This document shows positions 35,076-47,539 of a DNA stretch of 64,000 bases, one piece after another. This DNA is from Trametes villosa (taxonomy: Eukaryota; Basidiomycota; Agaricomycetes; Polyporales; Polyporaceae). Position 1 is the first letter of the stretch; each line of letters begins with the position of its first letter. Location: the NCBI GenBank assembly GCA_002964805.2, contig PUDQ02000049.1, positions 248,001 to 312,000 on the forward strand, read 5' to 3'. The notes below the pieces were generated by a model, which saw nothing but the letters and a program-made list of their open reading frames with translations, did no database searches and had not been told where the DNA came from. The translations under genes and the position numbers were made by a program.

Positions 35076-35633
35076 GGTTGCGGTGGGGTGTTGGTCGAAG
35101 GAGTGTGGAAGCGGAACCGCCAAGGGGAGTTTGACTCTTTAAGCCTCCTCGGGGCGTGGCGCGTTGAAAATGCAGGGGTGGCGAGCACAAGTGCGGATGC
35201 ATCCGGCGCCCTTGTAAGCATCAGAATGATGAGTATGTGGGTCCATCGGGTAGCACGAGCGTGGCGACGCTGTTCGGCGCGCATGTCCTGCTATATTCAA
35301 GCCGCAGCCTGCGGAGGAGAGCTGAATGGGCACAAACCCATCCCCCGATGCAGAAAGAACCGCCTCATGTGGCGACGACGGATTGGTCGCGGGCGCTCCG
35401 GGGTTAGCAACTTACACCTACAATGACAGGAATTCCATCCCTGCATGAAACGGCAAGCACTGGGAACGAGCCGCCGCAATCGACAAATACTCCGCCGTAG
35501 CGAATAGATACATTAGTCTGTTCTTCCGTAAATCTAGCCCTGTCATACACACATCAGTCAATCGCATACAAACTAGCGGCGAAGTCCGGGGCCACTCACC
35601 TCTCTATACCGATACGCCTACGATCCAAACATT
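35076..35633. other. Intergenic stretch
   Basis: No gene seen between two minus-strand genes. Confidence 0.45.
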
Positions 35634-37021
35634 CTAGTTATTAGCCCCAAGCCGGAAGGTACTCGCGATAACATCTTGCACGCCCTCTTGCAAACCAACG
35701 TCGTTGTGCGCGCCCCAAAACGTCTCAACGTATACGACCTTCCCGGCGGTCCCGTCGAACTCTTCGATGTTCCCAAACGTCGGCACTTCGACCTTGCGTA
35801 CTAGTTCGCTTCGCTTCGAGCGGCGCTGCTTCTGGATCTCGATGTACGCGTCGTAGTCCTCAGTGCCCAGAATCTCGTCAGGAGTTGCCGGCAAGGAGAT
35901 GGGAGAAGCAGGCAGGTGAGGGTCCAAGAGAACGTCGAGCAGAGTGCGCGAATGAGAGTACGGGATATCCATGTCGTTCTGGCTGTGAGCGATAAGCACC
36001 GGCACGTTAATATCTTGTACCACCGAGAGCGTGTCGAACTCGTGGTGGACGAGCTTCTTGATGAGCTCTACATATCGAGGCGTCAGCAACCCGGGTCAAA
36101 GTGAGATTAAGCGAGAACTCACTACGCCCCATGGCAAAGCTCTGCAGAGGCTGCAGGATAGGGAAGCCTCCGATGTCGTAGGTTTCCACGACAGTGGCGA
36201 GAGTCGTGAAAGGCGCGAGCAGTGCCACGCCGCGCGGCTTGACGCCCTCCGCCGCAAGCCATTTCGCCAGCCCTGCTGTTACGCCAGTTCCAAGACTGTG
36301 CCCTACGAGCAGGATGTCGTCCGGTTTTGCGCCTTGGTTGAGCAGCCAGCGCCAGGCAGTCTTCGCATCCTCAGCGAGTCCCGCGTCCGATGGAATGCCG
36401 TCGCTGTCACCGAAACCTCGGTAGTCAATGGCGAGGACGTTCGCTTGCAGGCGCGAGGTGAACGACGAGTAGTGTTGGACGCGCATAGGTGCGGCGCGCG
36501 TCGCGGCATTCCCGTGGAAGTAGAGGACAGTCGGACCCGTCCGCAGAGCTTTCTGGACATCTTGCGAGGAGGGTTGCCCCAGAGGTGCCGGCGAAGAGAC
36601 GCGTAGAGGTTGGAAGGCAGGCTCAGACAGTACGAACCAGGCTCCGAGAGTGACGTTGTCCGAGGTGGTGAGCTTGAAGTTCAAGGTCTTCCCCGCTTCG
36701 GTGTTCGTTCGTCAGTGCGCATTCAACGATGCCAAGCGTGATGGGACGCACGCGCAAGACCGTATTTCTCCGGCAAGTCAAACTTGGCTCCCCATGGTAT
36801 CCTGATCGCGTGCTGGTATATCGCGCTGTATACATTCATCAGGTTGAGCGCATGTAATCATCGCATACGGAGTAGACGGACTCTCACTGTCGCTGGAAGA
36901 ACGGCGTGGCGAGCAGAGCGATGATGCAGGCATAGAAGAAGGTGCTGAGGTACGCGAACTTGTGCAGCTTCGATAGGAACCCCCCAGAGCCGCCGGTACT
37001 TGCGGGGGCCGTCTCAGCCAT
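35634..37021 (-). CDS. ABHD12-like alpha/beta hydrolase (membrane-anchored serine lipase)
   Basis: Exons: 37021-36888, 36825-36752, 36695-36123 and 36067-35634, giving 404 residues. A hydrophobic helix near the N-terminus (about 22-40, YLSTFFYACIIALLATPFF) should anchor it. The fold motifs are HGNAA (about 130-134), the nucleophile elbow GHSLG (Ser about 203), HSQNDMDIP (Asp about 292) and WGAHND (His about 381), a full catalytic triad. The segment IPWGAKFDLPEKYGLAPGKT joins two small exons and is typical of ABHD12 relatives, which hydrolyse lysophospholipids or monoacylglycerols. Substrate here is inferred only. It is divergent from the boron transporter. Broken copies of its 5-prime end lie at 44740-45105 and 51735-52655. 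Confidence 0.88.
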
Positions 37022-37478
37022 CGTCGTCGAGTTTGAGTGCGTGCTCGCTGTGTGCAACGACGACTCGCAGCTGTGCTGTCGTGCTGCTCGCAGCCTCGGA
37101 CTGGATCTTGCCGGCGGTCGGGACGATGCCGGGCGCCGGGCCGAGGACGGCTTCGACGGGCGCTCCGCGATTGTGGGGAACTCACGCTGGGATTTTAGCC
37201 GAGCACAGCGGCCAGAGGCTCTTCGCCGTCATCCACGACGACGACAGATATCTTCATTCCGCAGACGCAACGTCCCGGACCATGTTCATGCGTGGCCTCG
37301 TCAAGTAAGACGTCGAACGGTGAGTAGTATATACCCCCGTGCTTCTCTTCAGAGTACAGTACTCATGGCGCGGGACGAATTTGTTTACAGCCACAACTAT
37401 ACCCATAGACAGCACCTGGGCCGGTGGCATTCCACAAAGATTCACTCGTACGAGCAAGACGACGACAAATCACGAACT
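37022..37478. promoter_or_regulatory. Divergent promoter between the hydrolase and the boron transporter
   Basis: The two ATGs face away from each other 457 bases apart. A TATATA word at 37328-37333 lies about 145 bases before the transporter start. The 37021-37320 part is repeated at 44850-45105 and 52376-52655 with landmarks such as GTGCTCGCTGTG, CTGGGATTTTAGCCGA and CATGTTCATGCGT. Confidence 0.6.
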
Positions 37479-39712
37479 ATGAGCGTCACCGACGAAAAGG
37501 CTGCTCCGGCTACAGCGGGCACCGCCGCTACTACTCCTGCAACGGTGTCGCGATCTCCTTCCGCCACACTGTACAACAATTCGAGGTCTTTTCCGGCTTG
37601 GGTACCGACGTTTCTTGGGCGCGGTATGATACGAGACCTGAAGGCACGGGCTCCATACTATGCCAGCGACTGGACAGACGCTTGGAACTACAGGGTGGTC
37701 CCTGCGATCGTCCTCATATTCTTCGCGAAGTGAGTCTATTAAACTCCTGATTCTGAAAGTGCAGTCTCACATAAGTTGGCAGCGTACTTCCAGGGATCGC
37801 GTTTTCCTTGGACCTCATAGAAACCACCCAGCAATACGGCGTTGCGGAAGTGCTCCTCTCGTCGTTCATGGCCGCCTTCATCTTCTCCATCTTCGGAGCC
37901 CAACCACTCTGCATAGCCGGCGTCACCGGCCCTATCACCGTGTTGAACAAGACTATCTTCGACATCATAGAGCGACAGCCCGACGCACCGAACTACTTAC
38001 AGTTCGTCGGGTGGGTATACCTCTGGGGTGCAATCCTGCATTGGATCACCGCGGCTTTGAACTGTAAGCTCTCTCACCATCGGGGATGCACCAAGGACGA
38101 ATTCATTGACAAAGGAGCTAGGGTGCAACTTCCTGAAGTATGTCACTCTGTTTTCATGCGATACCTTTGGGTTCTACGTCTCTTGGGTCTATCTCCAATA
38201 CGGCGTTCAAGTCATCACTAGGCAGTTCCCCTCAGACAACACCTCTTCAGAATCCTCTACGGCGACACTGGACGGCGCCTTCGTTGGCATTATCCTTGCT
38301 CTCCTCATGACTGTCACCGCATTCCTATTCCGCTCGCTCTCACAGTCTGCGTACTTCCACCGACACGTCCGCCGTTTCTTCGCAGACTACGGCATGCCCA
38401 TCTCGCTCATTGCCTCCTCCGCTATGGCGTATTGGGGACGCTTCAACGCCGCTAACCCGACCACTCTCCCGACCGGACACGCGTTCATGCCCGCTGGCGA
38501 TCGGCCGTGGCTTGTTCGCTTCTGGGAGCTCGACGGGAAGTGGGTGGGCATCGCGTTCCCGTTCGGCTTCGCACTCTGGGTCCTATTCTTCTTCGACCAC
38601 AACGTCTCGGTACGCTGCTCATACTCTGACCCGAAGAGTTGCTGACCTTGTGATCCCCGCGCAGTCCCTGATGGCCCAGGGTACGGAATTCCCGCTCCGT
38701 AAGCCTCCAGGGTTCCATTACGATTTCTTCCTCCTCGGGGTGACGACCTTCATCGCCGGGCTGCTCGGCATCCCTGCGCCAAATGGCCTGATCCCGCAAG
38801 CTCCGATTCACACCACGTCGCTACTCGTCATGGGCCATCCGAAGAAGCTAGACATCGAAGGAGGGCCTCCTACCAACGACGCGGCAACGCCAAGATCGCC
38901 CTCACTATCAGAGTCTGCGCGAAACGAGAAGCACAGGACACGAGAGGATCGGAATGGCGACAACACCGCCGTTACGCGTACGAGATCGCGCATACATGGA
39001 CCCAGCACCGACGATATGCTAGAACCGGACCCAACTCAATCTCGCCACGGAGAAGGCGAGGCGCGGCGACACGAAGTCCCCGTCGCGGTCGTAGAACAGC
39101 GCGTCTCCAACCTCGCGCAGGGCTCCCTCTGCCTAGTCCTCCTCACCGGACCCTTCCTGCACGTGCTGAACCTAATCCCGCGAGGCGTCCTCGCCGGGCT
39201 GTTGTAAGTCACCATCTTTTGCGGCACTCCTTTGGAGGAGCTAACGCTACGCAGCTGGTACATGGGCCTCGACGCCCTTCAAGGCAACGGCATCACGCGC
39301 AAAATCTTCTACTTCTTTCGCGACAAGGCGCTCACGCCCGCAGACGAACCCCTCCGCCGTGTCCGCAAGTCCCGAATCCTCCTCTTCGTCGCCGTGCAGC
39401 TCGTCGGCTTCGGCGCGACAATGGCCATCACCCAAACCATCGGTGCGTCTGCGCCATGACACAGCCCCGGTTCGCATCCTGTTGCTGATACGAAGGGGAC
39501 ATTGCAGCCGCGATCGGGTTCCCTATCATCATCTTCCTTCTTGTGCCCGCGAGGATGTGGTTGGTTCCCCGGCTGCCGTTCACTGCGGAAGAGCTTGCGA
39601 TCTTGGATGGGCCGACGGCATCACCGTTTGTGAGTGCCCCGCTTCATGTGCGTGATTAGGGCGCTAATTCCGCGATCTGCAGACGATGGAGTCGGTGGGA
39701 GGCTCGATGTAG
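37479..39712 (+). CDS. BOR1: Bor1-type borate/anion transporter (SLC4 family)
   Basis: Exons: 37479-37729, 37783-38063, 38122-38609, 38665-39203, 39255-39442, 39508-39629 and 39683-39712, giving 632 residues. Recognised blocks: DIRxxAPYYxSDW-like start, PGIAFSLDLIETTQQYGV, FGAQPLCIAGVTGPITVLN, WCNFLKYVTLFSCDTFGFYV, PAPNGLIPQAPIHTTSLLVM, VEQRVSNLAQGSL and IPRGVLAGLFWYMGLDALQG, with about a dozen hydrophobic helices. The loop between the last named blocks is Ser/Arg-rich and charged. In yeast Bor1 exports borate at the plasma membrane; the same role is inferred. The last exon is only ten codons (TMESVGGSM). Decayed pieces of exons 6-7 recur six times in the window, always near Cys-rich genes or their former sites. 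Confidence 0.92.
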
Positions 39713-40406
39713 CTGCGAGCGTGTGTCCGGGGACTATACTCGGAACCGCCTACCCTGTATGGTTTGTATTCTATCGCTTTAGACTGACGATAGGATTGAG
39801 ACGACGCACGCTTTCGCGTGAGGCTACGAAGCATCGAAGCATTCGCGCGAACGGGAGACCACCAGGTCTTGGGTGTTCTCTCGAAGGTATAAGCCAGTCG
39901 TTACGGCCACCTTCTTGCCGCTACCGATGTCAACCCACATATTCCTATCACCGACGAGCACTCCTTTGCCAATATCTCTGGGAATTGGAACCTCGCCAAG
40001 CCGAAGTACGGTGTAGGTACGCCCGTTTATCACCCGAGACAGAGATCAAGAGCGTGCCGTCTACTCAACGTCTGCCCTTTAGGTATTCATATGGGCTGCT
40101 CGGAGGATCTGAGGTGTGCATTCGCGCAGGCTTCGCGATTGCTTCTAGACGAGGACGACATCCACCGCCAAGCGCGCGATATAGCGGATGCAATAGTACA
40201 AATCTCGCAGTTAACGCTTCGACTTCTAGGAGAGTCAGCCGACAACAAACGATGTCAATACCTGATCTTCAAAAACTGCCCCTCGCCTTTTCACCCCGAT
40301 GACTATTCGGCCCCCAGCTACCCACGCGGACTCGACTGCCTAACCCCTACCTTACTATAACTCGTCACGCCCTGTGCATATCGACTCTTGGGCGCGCACA
40401 GAGTAA
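39713..40406. other. Intergenic stretch between the transporter and copy 3
   Basis: No supported gene. Holds the terminator of the transporter and the promoter of copy 3. Confidence 0.45.
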
Positions 40407-42028
40407 ATGTACATGTCTACGTGGTGTTGCATAGTCCTGCTATCGCTCGCGGCTCTCAGCGTCCGTGTAAGGGCGGACAACACGATGTGCGCGAGCTCTC
40501 AGCTTGACTGGTACACTAGCGTGGTAGGAGAAACTCCTTGTGAGTGTACACCTGGGGCGGCCGTAGTCTCTCTCATACACACACCCTCGACGTAGGTATG
40601 ACATACCAGAGACTACGCCAGATATGCGATGGAAACTGTGAGTACCGCTCTGATCCATACTTTCCTCCGCGCTGACCTTAAAATCGTCTCTTCAGACCGA
40701 GTGCCACTTTTCCATACGACGGTCCCGGGGGATACGTGTGATACTCAACTCTGTATGTCGTTTCCTCGTCTGATTCGAGCCGTCCCTCTGAAGACGACTT
40801 AGCCACATGTTGCTGCAACACAATCGCATTCCAGCTCAGCATGCTGTGTATGAAGTGCGTCAGGTCCTCCTATCACTGCGAAGTATCGCGCAGAGCGCTC
40901 ACCTTGTTGGACAGTTGCCAACAAGATCTTCTTCCCGGAGAACAGCCCGGAATTGACGCCAGTGGGTGCATGTTCGTCTGCCTCCTGTTGACCAGCGTAT
41001 TTATCGTCACCTCCGTAGACAGTCCGGACGCTTATCCGATCTATCGTGGCAGATGCGGCCCCGGGTTGAACAGAACGTGCATCGTCCAGCCTGTCTACCC
41101 TACGTTCACTACAGTCCTAACCGCCCCAAACCAGGTTGTCTTCGGATATTCAAAGTGCCGTCTGCAACGAGAATATCAGGCTCGATGACTACCTGTATGA
41201 GGGTTGGGACGATGAGACATGGTGCGGCTCTCGAACATAAGCTGGCGATAGCAATGATTTGCTGATGCATTGTGACAGGTTCTAGTACGTATGATCTAGT
41301 CGGGCTTCAAGAAGGCGACTGTTGATTGAATGATATATGTCTTGGGCCAGCATACAGACACGGGAGAATGCGCAGCGCTTGCACGCGGCGAACAACAATC
41401 AGACCTTCAACCACTGTCCGAATCAGACTTCGTCGTCGGGCGTGCCTACCTTCGCCGTAAGCTCGTACATTCGCTTTTCGGACGGCTCATTTGTTTCACC
41501 CATCTTACCGAATCTGCTCAGACGACATACACGGTTACCGCTAGTCCGACCGCGTCGATGACAAACGCAGAAGACCGTAGCACAGCCGCGTCGAAGTCGT
41601 ACACAGGCGCGATCACTGGCGGTGCGGTCGGCGGCGCGTTCCTGGTCATAGCCACCATCGCCGTGCTGTGCTGGAGACATCGCATCCTCCGTCGCCGCGC
41701 AGACCTTCGACGCTCAACTCCATACCCCAACCACCCTGCCGGCAGCTACACCTGGAGCGAGGACCCTGGCCTTCCTCCACCGTCAGGTTCACCTTCCGGT
41801 CGAAACAGGCGTCACACTGACGCAGGTGTCTTGGTTCCACGCTCGCCTCCGCTATCCGGCACACTACCTCCTGCGTACCATTCGTGGGAGGACGGCCCGA
41901 ACGCGAGCTCGGAGATTCCTCCACTCATGGTCAGCGCTCCTGAAAGCGCGCCGAGCACGACCCCAGGTGTCGTAGCGGATCGTCCCAGTCGACGCCCGCT
42001 GCTCGCGCCCCTTCGCCTCGAGAAGTGA
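40407..42028 (+). CDS. Cys-rich single-pass membrane protein, SQLDWYTS family, copy 3
   Basis: Exons: 40407-40539, 40596-40637, 40696-40752, 40803-40854, 40915-40961, 41019-41076, 41135-41221, 41279-41284 (6 nt), 41351-41456 and 41522-42028, giving 364 residues. It is the copy next to the intact transporter and the most divergent in exons 6 and 9 (NSPDAYPIYRGRCGPG; YIQTRENAQRLHAANNN). Exon 9 uses an acceptor 8 bases upstream of the one expected from the other copies, because the expected site would create a stop. Cysteines, CCCNTIAFQLSMLC and SAVCNENI are kept. The tail has HTDAGVLVP and PPAYHSWE. Two ATGs (40407, 40413) are possible starts. Confidence 0.84.
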
Positions 42029-42801
42029 CCTGCAGCGGTGACAGACGTTTGAGACTCTGGACTGTGTTCGTTCTTGCTTACTCAATAGGCATCCTATGTC
42101 TCGGTTTTACGAACGCTATTAGTAATCGTGGTTCTTCCTCGCTCATCTGGCTTGATATGGTACGTCCGTGCCATGCAGCAACAGCACTGGTACTCGCCGG
42201 TTTGTCCGCGCAGGGCTTTGAGCTTCGATCAGGTTCCCTGTCACTGTTCTCCGTCTGGTTCCTATCAGTGTGCGCCCAGTGTTTCGACCACCGCTGGCTG
42301 CGGTGCTGCAGAGAAGCTTGCGGACTTGAACGGTCCAACCACATTGACGTTCGTGCGAGTGAGTCCCCTCTCGCCATCCATGCGCCATCGGAGTGCTGAA
42401 TGCCCGGTTCTACCACACTCGACAGACAATGTGATCCGTAGGGCGCTCGATATCGCTGTGAGGTTGTCCGCTCATGTGGACAGATGCCGGCATCAGTCAA
42501 CTCGAGAACCCTGCGCGCTGTGCCCCCAACTATCAGACTACAGCGCCCTAACCACCCCCTGAGCAGCACGTTTATATTGAGCACATTGCATCGCGAAGCG
42601 TGTGATGAACGGGCCTACGGCAGAAGTAACGGTTGCGGGGCTGAGACCCGCGAGTTCGGGCGAACCGGTCGACTCGCAACGCTACCCATGGCCGAACCTC
42701 AAGTATACAGACCCTGTATGAGTTTCTCCCCCACCCCCTAACTATCGCTGTCGATTATCCCCCTTCGCTCAGCAAGTCCTCATCGTGCCTCGAGCACATC
42801 C
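42029..42801 (+). repeat. 5-prime module upstream of copy 4
   Basis: Same module as at 4800-5491, 45241-45769 and 53128-53898. It contains the gene-like fragment CHCSPSGSYQCAPSVSTTAG..EKLADLNGPTTLTFV followed by a GTGAGT donor-like site; the upstream hydrophobic part is in another frame, so the fragment is broken. Confidence 0.55.
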
Positions 42802-44481
42802 ATGGCAAGATCCACAAGGCGCCTAACGTCCACGGCTCGTGTGTTGCTAGTAGCACTCTCGTTTTCCAGCACCTGCGTGGCGGCTGGGAATACGGAGTGC
42901 GCAAGCTCCCAGCTTGACTGGTATACTAGCGTGGTAGGAGAAACGCCCTGTACGTGTGCTCACGGAGCTACCATAACTCGCCGCTACGCACAGTGCTTAC
43001 TACCCAGATCTAGGTATGACCTATCAGAGGCTACGTCAGATATGCAACGGAGACTGTGCGTAACAACGTTACTCGAGGCTACCTCACGTCCCTTCATTCC
43101 AGCATACTCGACCCTAACGTTATCCCCCTACAGACCAAGTGCCTGTCTTTGGAACGACGCCCCCCGGAGACATCTGCAACGATCAAGTCTGTAAGCGTCT
43201 CGCTTGTCTTCGAAGATTTCATCTAGTAAAACTCCTCCAGCCGAATGCTGCTGCAATACTATCGCGTTTCAGCTGAGTATGCTGTGTATGAAGTACGTGG
43301 GTTTTCCGCAACGTGCCGCAACGTGAGGCGGCTGAGTACGATCCCCGGACAGTTGTCAGCAGGATCAGCTCGCTGGAGACCAGCCCGGCATTGACGCCAG
43401 TACGTGGATTACTGTCACCGAATATCTTGCTCATAGTGACTGATCGTCGCTTCTGCAGGCCATCCGGGCACTTACACGCTCTATAGGGGCGAACATTGTG
43501 GTGCCGGGACAAACAACTCGTGCGTTTTGCTTGATTGAACATCGGCTGCAGGATTGACTGTTGGAGTTTAGGTTCACGCCGAACGTTCAGCGTGCAGTCT
43601 GTAATGAAAACATCAGGATAGATGACCATCTATACGGTAGTTGGAGCGATGGCACATGGTACGCTTGTAACGAGCGACAGCAGCACTCACCGTCTGACCC
43701 ACTATACTCTGCAGGTTTTAGTGCGTATCTGCTAGCCGTGGCCCTTCCAGGAGCGGTCGCGTGACTGACTCGTTGCGGTGGTACAGCGTGAATTTCAGGG
43801 AAACCTCGGAGTACCTTCATGCAGTGAACAACAACAACACCTTCACCCACTGCGCAAATCAGATCTCACCATCCGCGACCCCTACTCCATCAAGCGGCGG
43901 GACTGATTCTGGCTCCGCGTCCGCCAATGTCACCGTAAGTCTGTCCATCCGCGTTATGAGCGCCGAGTGCTCACTAACGGCCCCACTAGACGTCTAATAC
44001 GATGCAGCCTACTACCAACACGAGCGCAGGCCTAGAGAGCGACAACGGAAGGAAGTCGCCATCTCTCGCTGGCGCCATCGCGGGCGGTGTAGCCGGCGGC
44101 ATAGTCGTTGGCATGGCACTCCTCGCTGGCGTTCTCTGTTGGAGACGCCGCCGCGTATGGCGCCATGACCGCCGCCTTCTGGCACTGATGACAGCGAACC
44201 CCCTCGATGGGGTTCGCGTTCAGGCCTCCACTTGGAGTGACAGCCCTAGCTTTCTCACCCCGAGCATCCAACCTTCCGACACCAGTACGCCTCACACCGA
44301 TGCAGGTGTCCTGATCCCGGCGCGCCCACGCCCGGTATCCGCCAGCCTACCTCCTGCCTACCATTCATGGGAGAATGCCTCCGCCTCGAACACGGACCCG
44401 CATGCCCCTACAGACGCAGTTTCGGAACAGCCGAGCCAACGACCGCTCGTGCCCCTTCGCCCCCAGCCCAGCCAGCGATAG
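42802..44481 (+). CDS. Cys-rich single-pass membrane protein, SQLDWYTS family, copy 4
   Basis: Exons: 42802-42949, 43014-43055, 43134-43190, 43241-43292, 43353-43399, 43459-43519, 43572-43658, 43715-43720 (6 nt, GTTTTA), 43787-43934 and 43990-44481, giving 379 residues. Signal peptide about 1-28. Twelve cysteines remain in the extracellular part (for example NTECASS, VGETPC, QICNGD, DICNDQ, ECCCN, SMLC, NCQQD, EHCGAG, AVCNEN, FTHC). One helix (IAGGVAGGIVVGMALLAGVLC) leads to an arginine cluster and a tail with HTDAGVLIP and PPAYHSWE. It is closest to copies 5 and 6 in exons 6-7 (HPGTYTLYRG, FTPNVQRAVC). Confidence 0.87.
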
Positions 44482-44544
44482 ACTTTGTAGACGCCAGAAT
44501 GCATGCACTTGTCGGGCCAATATACAATAGTCATTCCTTGTTCT

Positions 44545-44690
44545 AGGACGTTCAGCCGCGTTCGGGGTCTCTATCACTATCAAGTTCTCTTCTGTGCTTG
44601 CGAGCATGCGGCAGCCAGACCCTCGATTACCGCCGTTGGCCGTGGTGGAGTTTGGGGTTCTTTCGAAGGCAGTCCGATCATATCACCGTA
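44545..44690 (+). pseudogene. Relic of boron-transporter exon 6 after copy 4
   Basis: GGACGTTCAGC.., ATCAAGTTCTCTTC.., GCGAGCATGCGGCAGCCAGA and CGATTACCGCCGTTGGCC match the relics at 7335, 12590 and 55760. No open frame. Confidence 0.5.
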
Positions 44691-44739
44691 GAACTCGTCA
44701 AGCGTGAAAGGGCAGCAGGCGGGCCGATGTATGTTCAGG

Positions 44740-45105
44740 CGAAGATGTGCATTACGCCGCGAGCGGAGCAATGTTGAGGTACGCGAACCTGTGCAGTTTC
44801 CGTAGAAGGCCGGCGGAGCTTCCGACAGCCGAAAGAGACGTACCCGCCAGGGCCAACGCGGGTGGGGGTGTGCTCGCTGTGCGCAACGATGAGCAGCTGT
44901 GCTGCCAGTGTGCTGCTCGAAGCCTCCGGGACGGCGCCGGGCGCCGGGCCGAGGGCGCCTGCAACGGGCGCTCCGAGATCGCGGGGAACTCACTCTGCCA
45001 GTGGGATTTTCCGAGTGCGCACAGCGGGCAGAGGCTCGTCGTCGTCGTGGTCGTCGCCTACAACGAAACCAACTTCAATCCGTCCACGCGCTGATGTTTA
45101 TGCGT
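44740..45105 (-). pseudogene. Hydrolase exon 1 fragment with its divergent promoter
   Basis: On the minus strand SSAGLLRKLHRFAYL matches GSGGFLSKLHKFAYL of the intact hydrolase exon 1; the rest of the gene is absent. The 44850-45105 part repeats the hydrolase/transporter promoter. The segment ends at a sharp junction with a piece of a Cys-rich gene. Confidence 0.7.
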
Positions 45106-45106
45106 A

Positions 45107-45240
45107 GCCTCGTCAGGCCCTATAGCTGGCAGTGCGGTCAGCGGCATGTTCCTCGTCATAGCCATCGCCGCGCTATGCTAGAGGCATCGCTTCCTACGTC
45201 GCCGCACAGAACTTCGAAAGTACTTTCGACGCGCTGCGGT
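45107..45240 (+). pseudogene. Last-exon fragment of a copy-3-like Cys-rich gene
   Basis: CAGTGCGGTCAGCGGCATGT and following bases match the transmembrane exon of copy 3 (GGAVGGAFLVIATIAVLCWRHR), but a stop (TGCTAG where copy 3 has TGCTGG) breaks it and the tail is lost. Confidence 0.7.
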
Positions 45241-45769
45241 CATGTGAAGCAACTTGCGGACTTGAACGCTCCGACCGCATTGACGTTCGTGTGAGTGATT
45301 CGTGAGTCGCCTCTCGTCATTCATGCGCCATTGCAGTGCTGAATGCCCGGTTCTTCCACACTCGACAGACAATGTGAAATGCAGGGCGGCCGATATCACT
45401 GTGAAGCCGTGTAAGCTTCGAACAGCGCGCTCATATGAGCAGATGCCGGCATGGGTAATTCAATTCGAGATTGCGCGCTGTGCTTCCAACAGTCGGAGTC
45501 CAACTATCAATCCACAGCGCCCAAGCATCCCCTGAACAGCACGTCCATTTCAGTCCATTTCATCGCGAAGTCTGCCGTCACCGGGCACACGCTGACACAC
45601 GGCGGAAGTGACGGCTCTGCGGTTGAGACCTCCGGGTGAACTAGTCGACCGGCACTGCTTCCCATGCCGAACCTCAAGAATACGAATCCAGTAGGACTTT
45701 TTCCTCGAACCCAGCGACTACCGCTGTCAACTGCCCCTCCTCATCCCTCACTGAGCCTCGAGCACATCC
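45241..45769 (+). repeat. 5-prime module upstream of copy 5
   Basis: Shorter version of the module found before copies 1, 4 and 6 (GAACTTGCGGACTTGAACG-type segment, CTCGACAGACAATGTGA, CGAGCACATCCATGGC). No open gene. Confidence 0.55.
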
Positions 45770-47425
45770 ATGGCACGATCTACAGGGCGCCTGCCTTCCC
45801 GGGTTTGTGCGTTCCTAGTAGCACTCTCTTTGTCCGGTACCTGCGTGGGGGCTGGCAATACGGAGTGCGCAAGCTCTCAGCTTGACTGGTATACTAGCGT
45901 AGTAGGGGAAACTCCCTGTGCGTATATTCGCCTATGATCCGCATCTATACGTATTCACCACTCGCACCGTCTAGGTATGACCTATCAGAGGCTACGTCAG
46001 ATATGCAACGGAGATTGTGCGTAACAATATTGCTCGGGGCTATTTCAGATCGACCTAATGTTGTCCCCTTACAGACCAAGTGCCAATCCTTGGAACGACA
46101 CCCCCCGGGGACATCTGCAACGATCAAGTCTGTAAGCATCTCACTCGCCTTCGAAGATGTCATTTTCCAAGACGCCTCTAGCCGATTGCTGCTGCAATAC
46201 TATCGCGTTCCAACTGAGTATGCTTTGCATGAAGTACGTGCAAGGTTCTCCACTCCGCATCGTGGCGCCGCTGAGTACAATCCCCGTGCAGTTGCCAGCA
46301 GGATCAGTTGGCCGGAGAACAGCCCGGCATTGACGCCAGTACGCGCCTTACCCCCATTGAATGTTTTGCTCATACTGAATTATCGTCGCTTCTGCAGGCC
46401 ATCCGGGCACGTACACGCTCTATAGGGGCAAATGCGGTGCCGGGCTGAACAACACGTGCGTTTTCCTTGAAAATACCTGTGGCCGTAGGATTGATCACCG
46501 AAGTCTAGGTTCACGCCGAACATTCAGCGTGCAGTCTGTAATGAAAACATCAAGATAGATAACCATCTATACATCAGTTGGAGCGAGGGTACATGGTACG
46601 TACGCTTTTGACGAGCGACAACGGCATTTACCATCTAACACACCATACTCTGCAGGTATTAGTGCGTATCTGCTAGCCGTGGCCCTTCCAGGGGCAGCCG
46701 AGTGACTGACTCGTCGTGGTGGTATAGCGTGAATTTCAGGGAAACCTCAGAGTACCTTCATGCGGTGAATAGCAACAACACCTTCACCCGCTGCGCAAAT
46801 CAAATATCGCCATCCGCAACGCCCACTCCGTCAAGCAGCGGGATTCCTAGCGCTGCATTGGCCAGTATCACCGTAAGCTTGTGTACCCGTATGATCGGCA
46901 CCGAATATTCACTGACGACACCACCAGGTGTCCAACACGATGCAGCCTGCCAACAACACCAGCGCAGGCCTACAGAGCGACAACCGAAGGAAGCCTGCAT
47001 CTCCCGCTGGCGCAATCGCTGGCGGCGTATTCGGCGGCCTAATCGCTGGCATGGCGCTCCTCGCGGGCGTTCTTTGGTGGAGACGGCGCGTACGGCACCG
47101 CCGCCGCCGCGTCCACGCCCTAACCCCGATAACGGATTCCCCCGACCACACTCTCGTTGAGGCCGCCGCTTGCAGTGAGAACACCAGGTTCCTTCCCCGG
47201 AGTGACCAGCCTTCCGGCGACACGAGCGCGCCTCAGGCTCACACCGATGCTGGTGTCCTGATCCTGGCGCGCTCCCTCCCGGGATCTCCCAGTCTCCCTC
47301 CTTCCTATCATGCATGGGAGGATGCCTCGAGTACGGGCGCGCATATTCTTACAGACGTAGAAGCAGAAGACTCGGGTCGAGCTCCCCTCCTGCCGTATCG
47401 CCACAAGCCACGCCGCTGGCGATAG
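45770..47425 (+). CDS. Cys-rich single-pass membrane protein, SQLDWYTS family, copy 5
   Basis: Exons: 45770-45917, 45975-46016, 46075-46131, 46182-46233, 46292-46338, 46398-46455, 46509-46595, 46656-46661 (6 nt, GTATTA), 46728-46872 and 46928-47425, giving 379 residues. The first exon is short and easy to miss (MARSTGRLPSRVCAFLVALS). Differences from sisters: the micro-exon gives WYY instead of WFY, FTHC is FTRC, AVNNNN is AVNSNN, and the tail has PPSYHAWE where others have PPAYHSWE. All twelve extracellular cysteines remain. One helix (IAGGVFGGLIAGMALLAGVLWW) then an arginine-rich segment. Confidence 0.85.
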
Positions 47426-47539
47426 AGTCTGCAGCCAGAACGCATGTACTTGTCGGGCCAATATCCAGTAGCCATCCCTTGCACCAGGTTGATGACTAAG
47501 GCGTTACCTAGCTGAACTATGCCACAGACCTGTCGGTAC

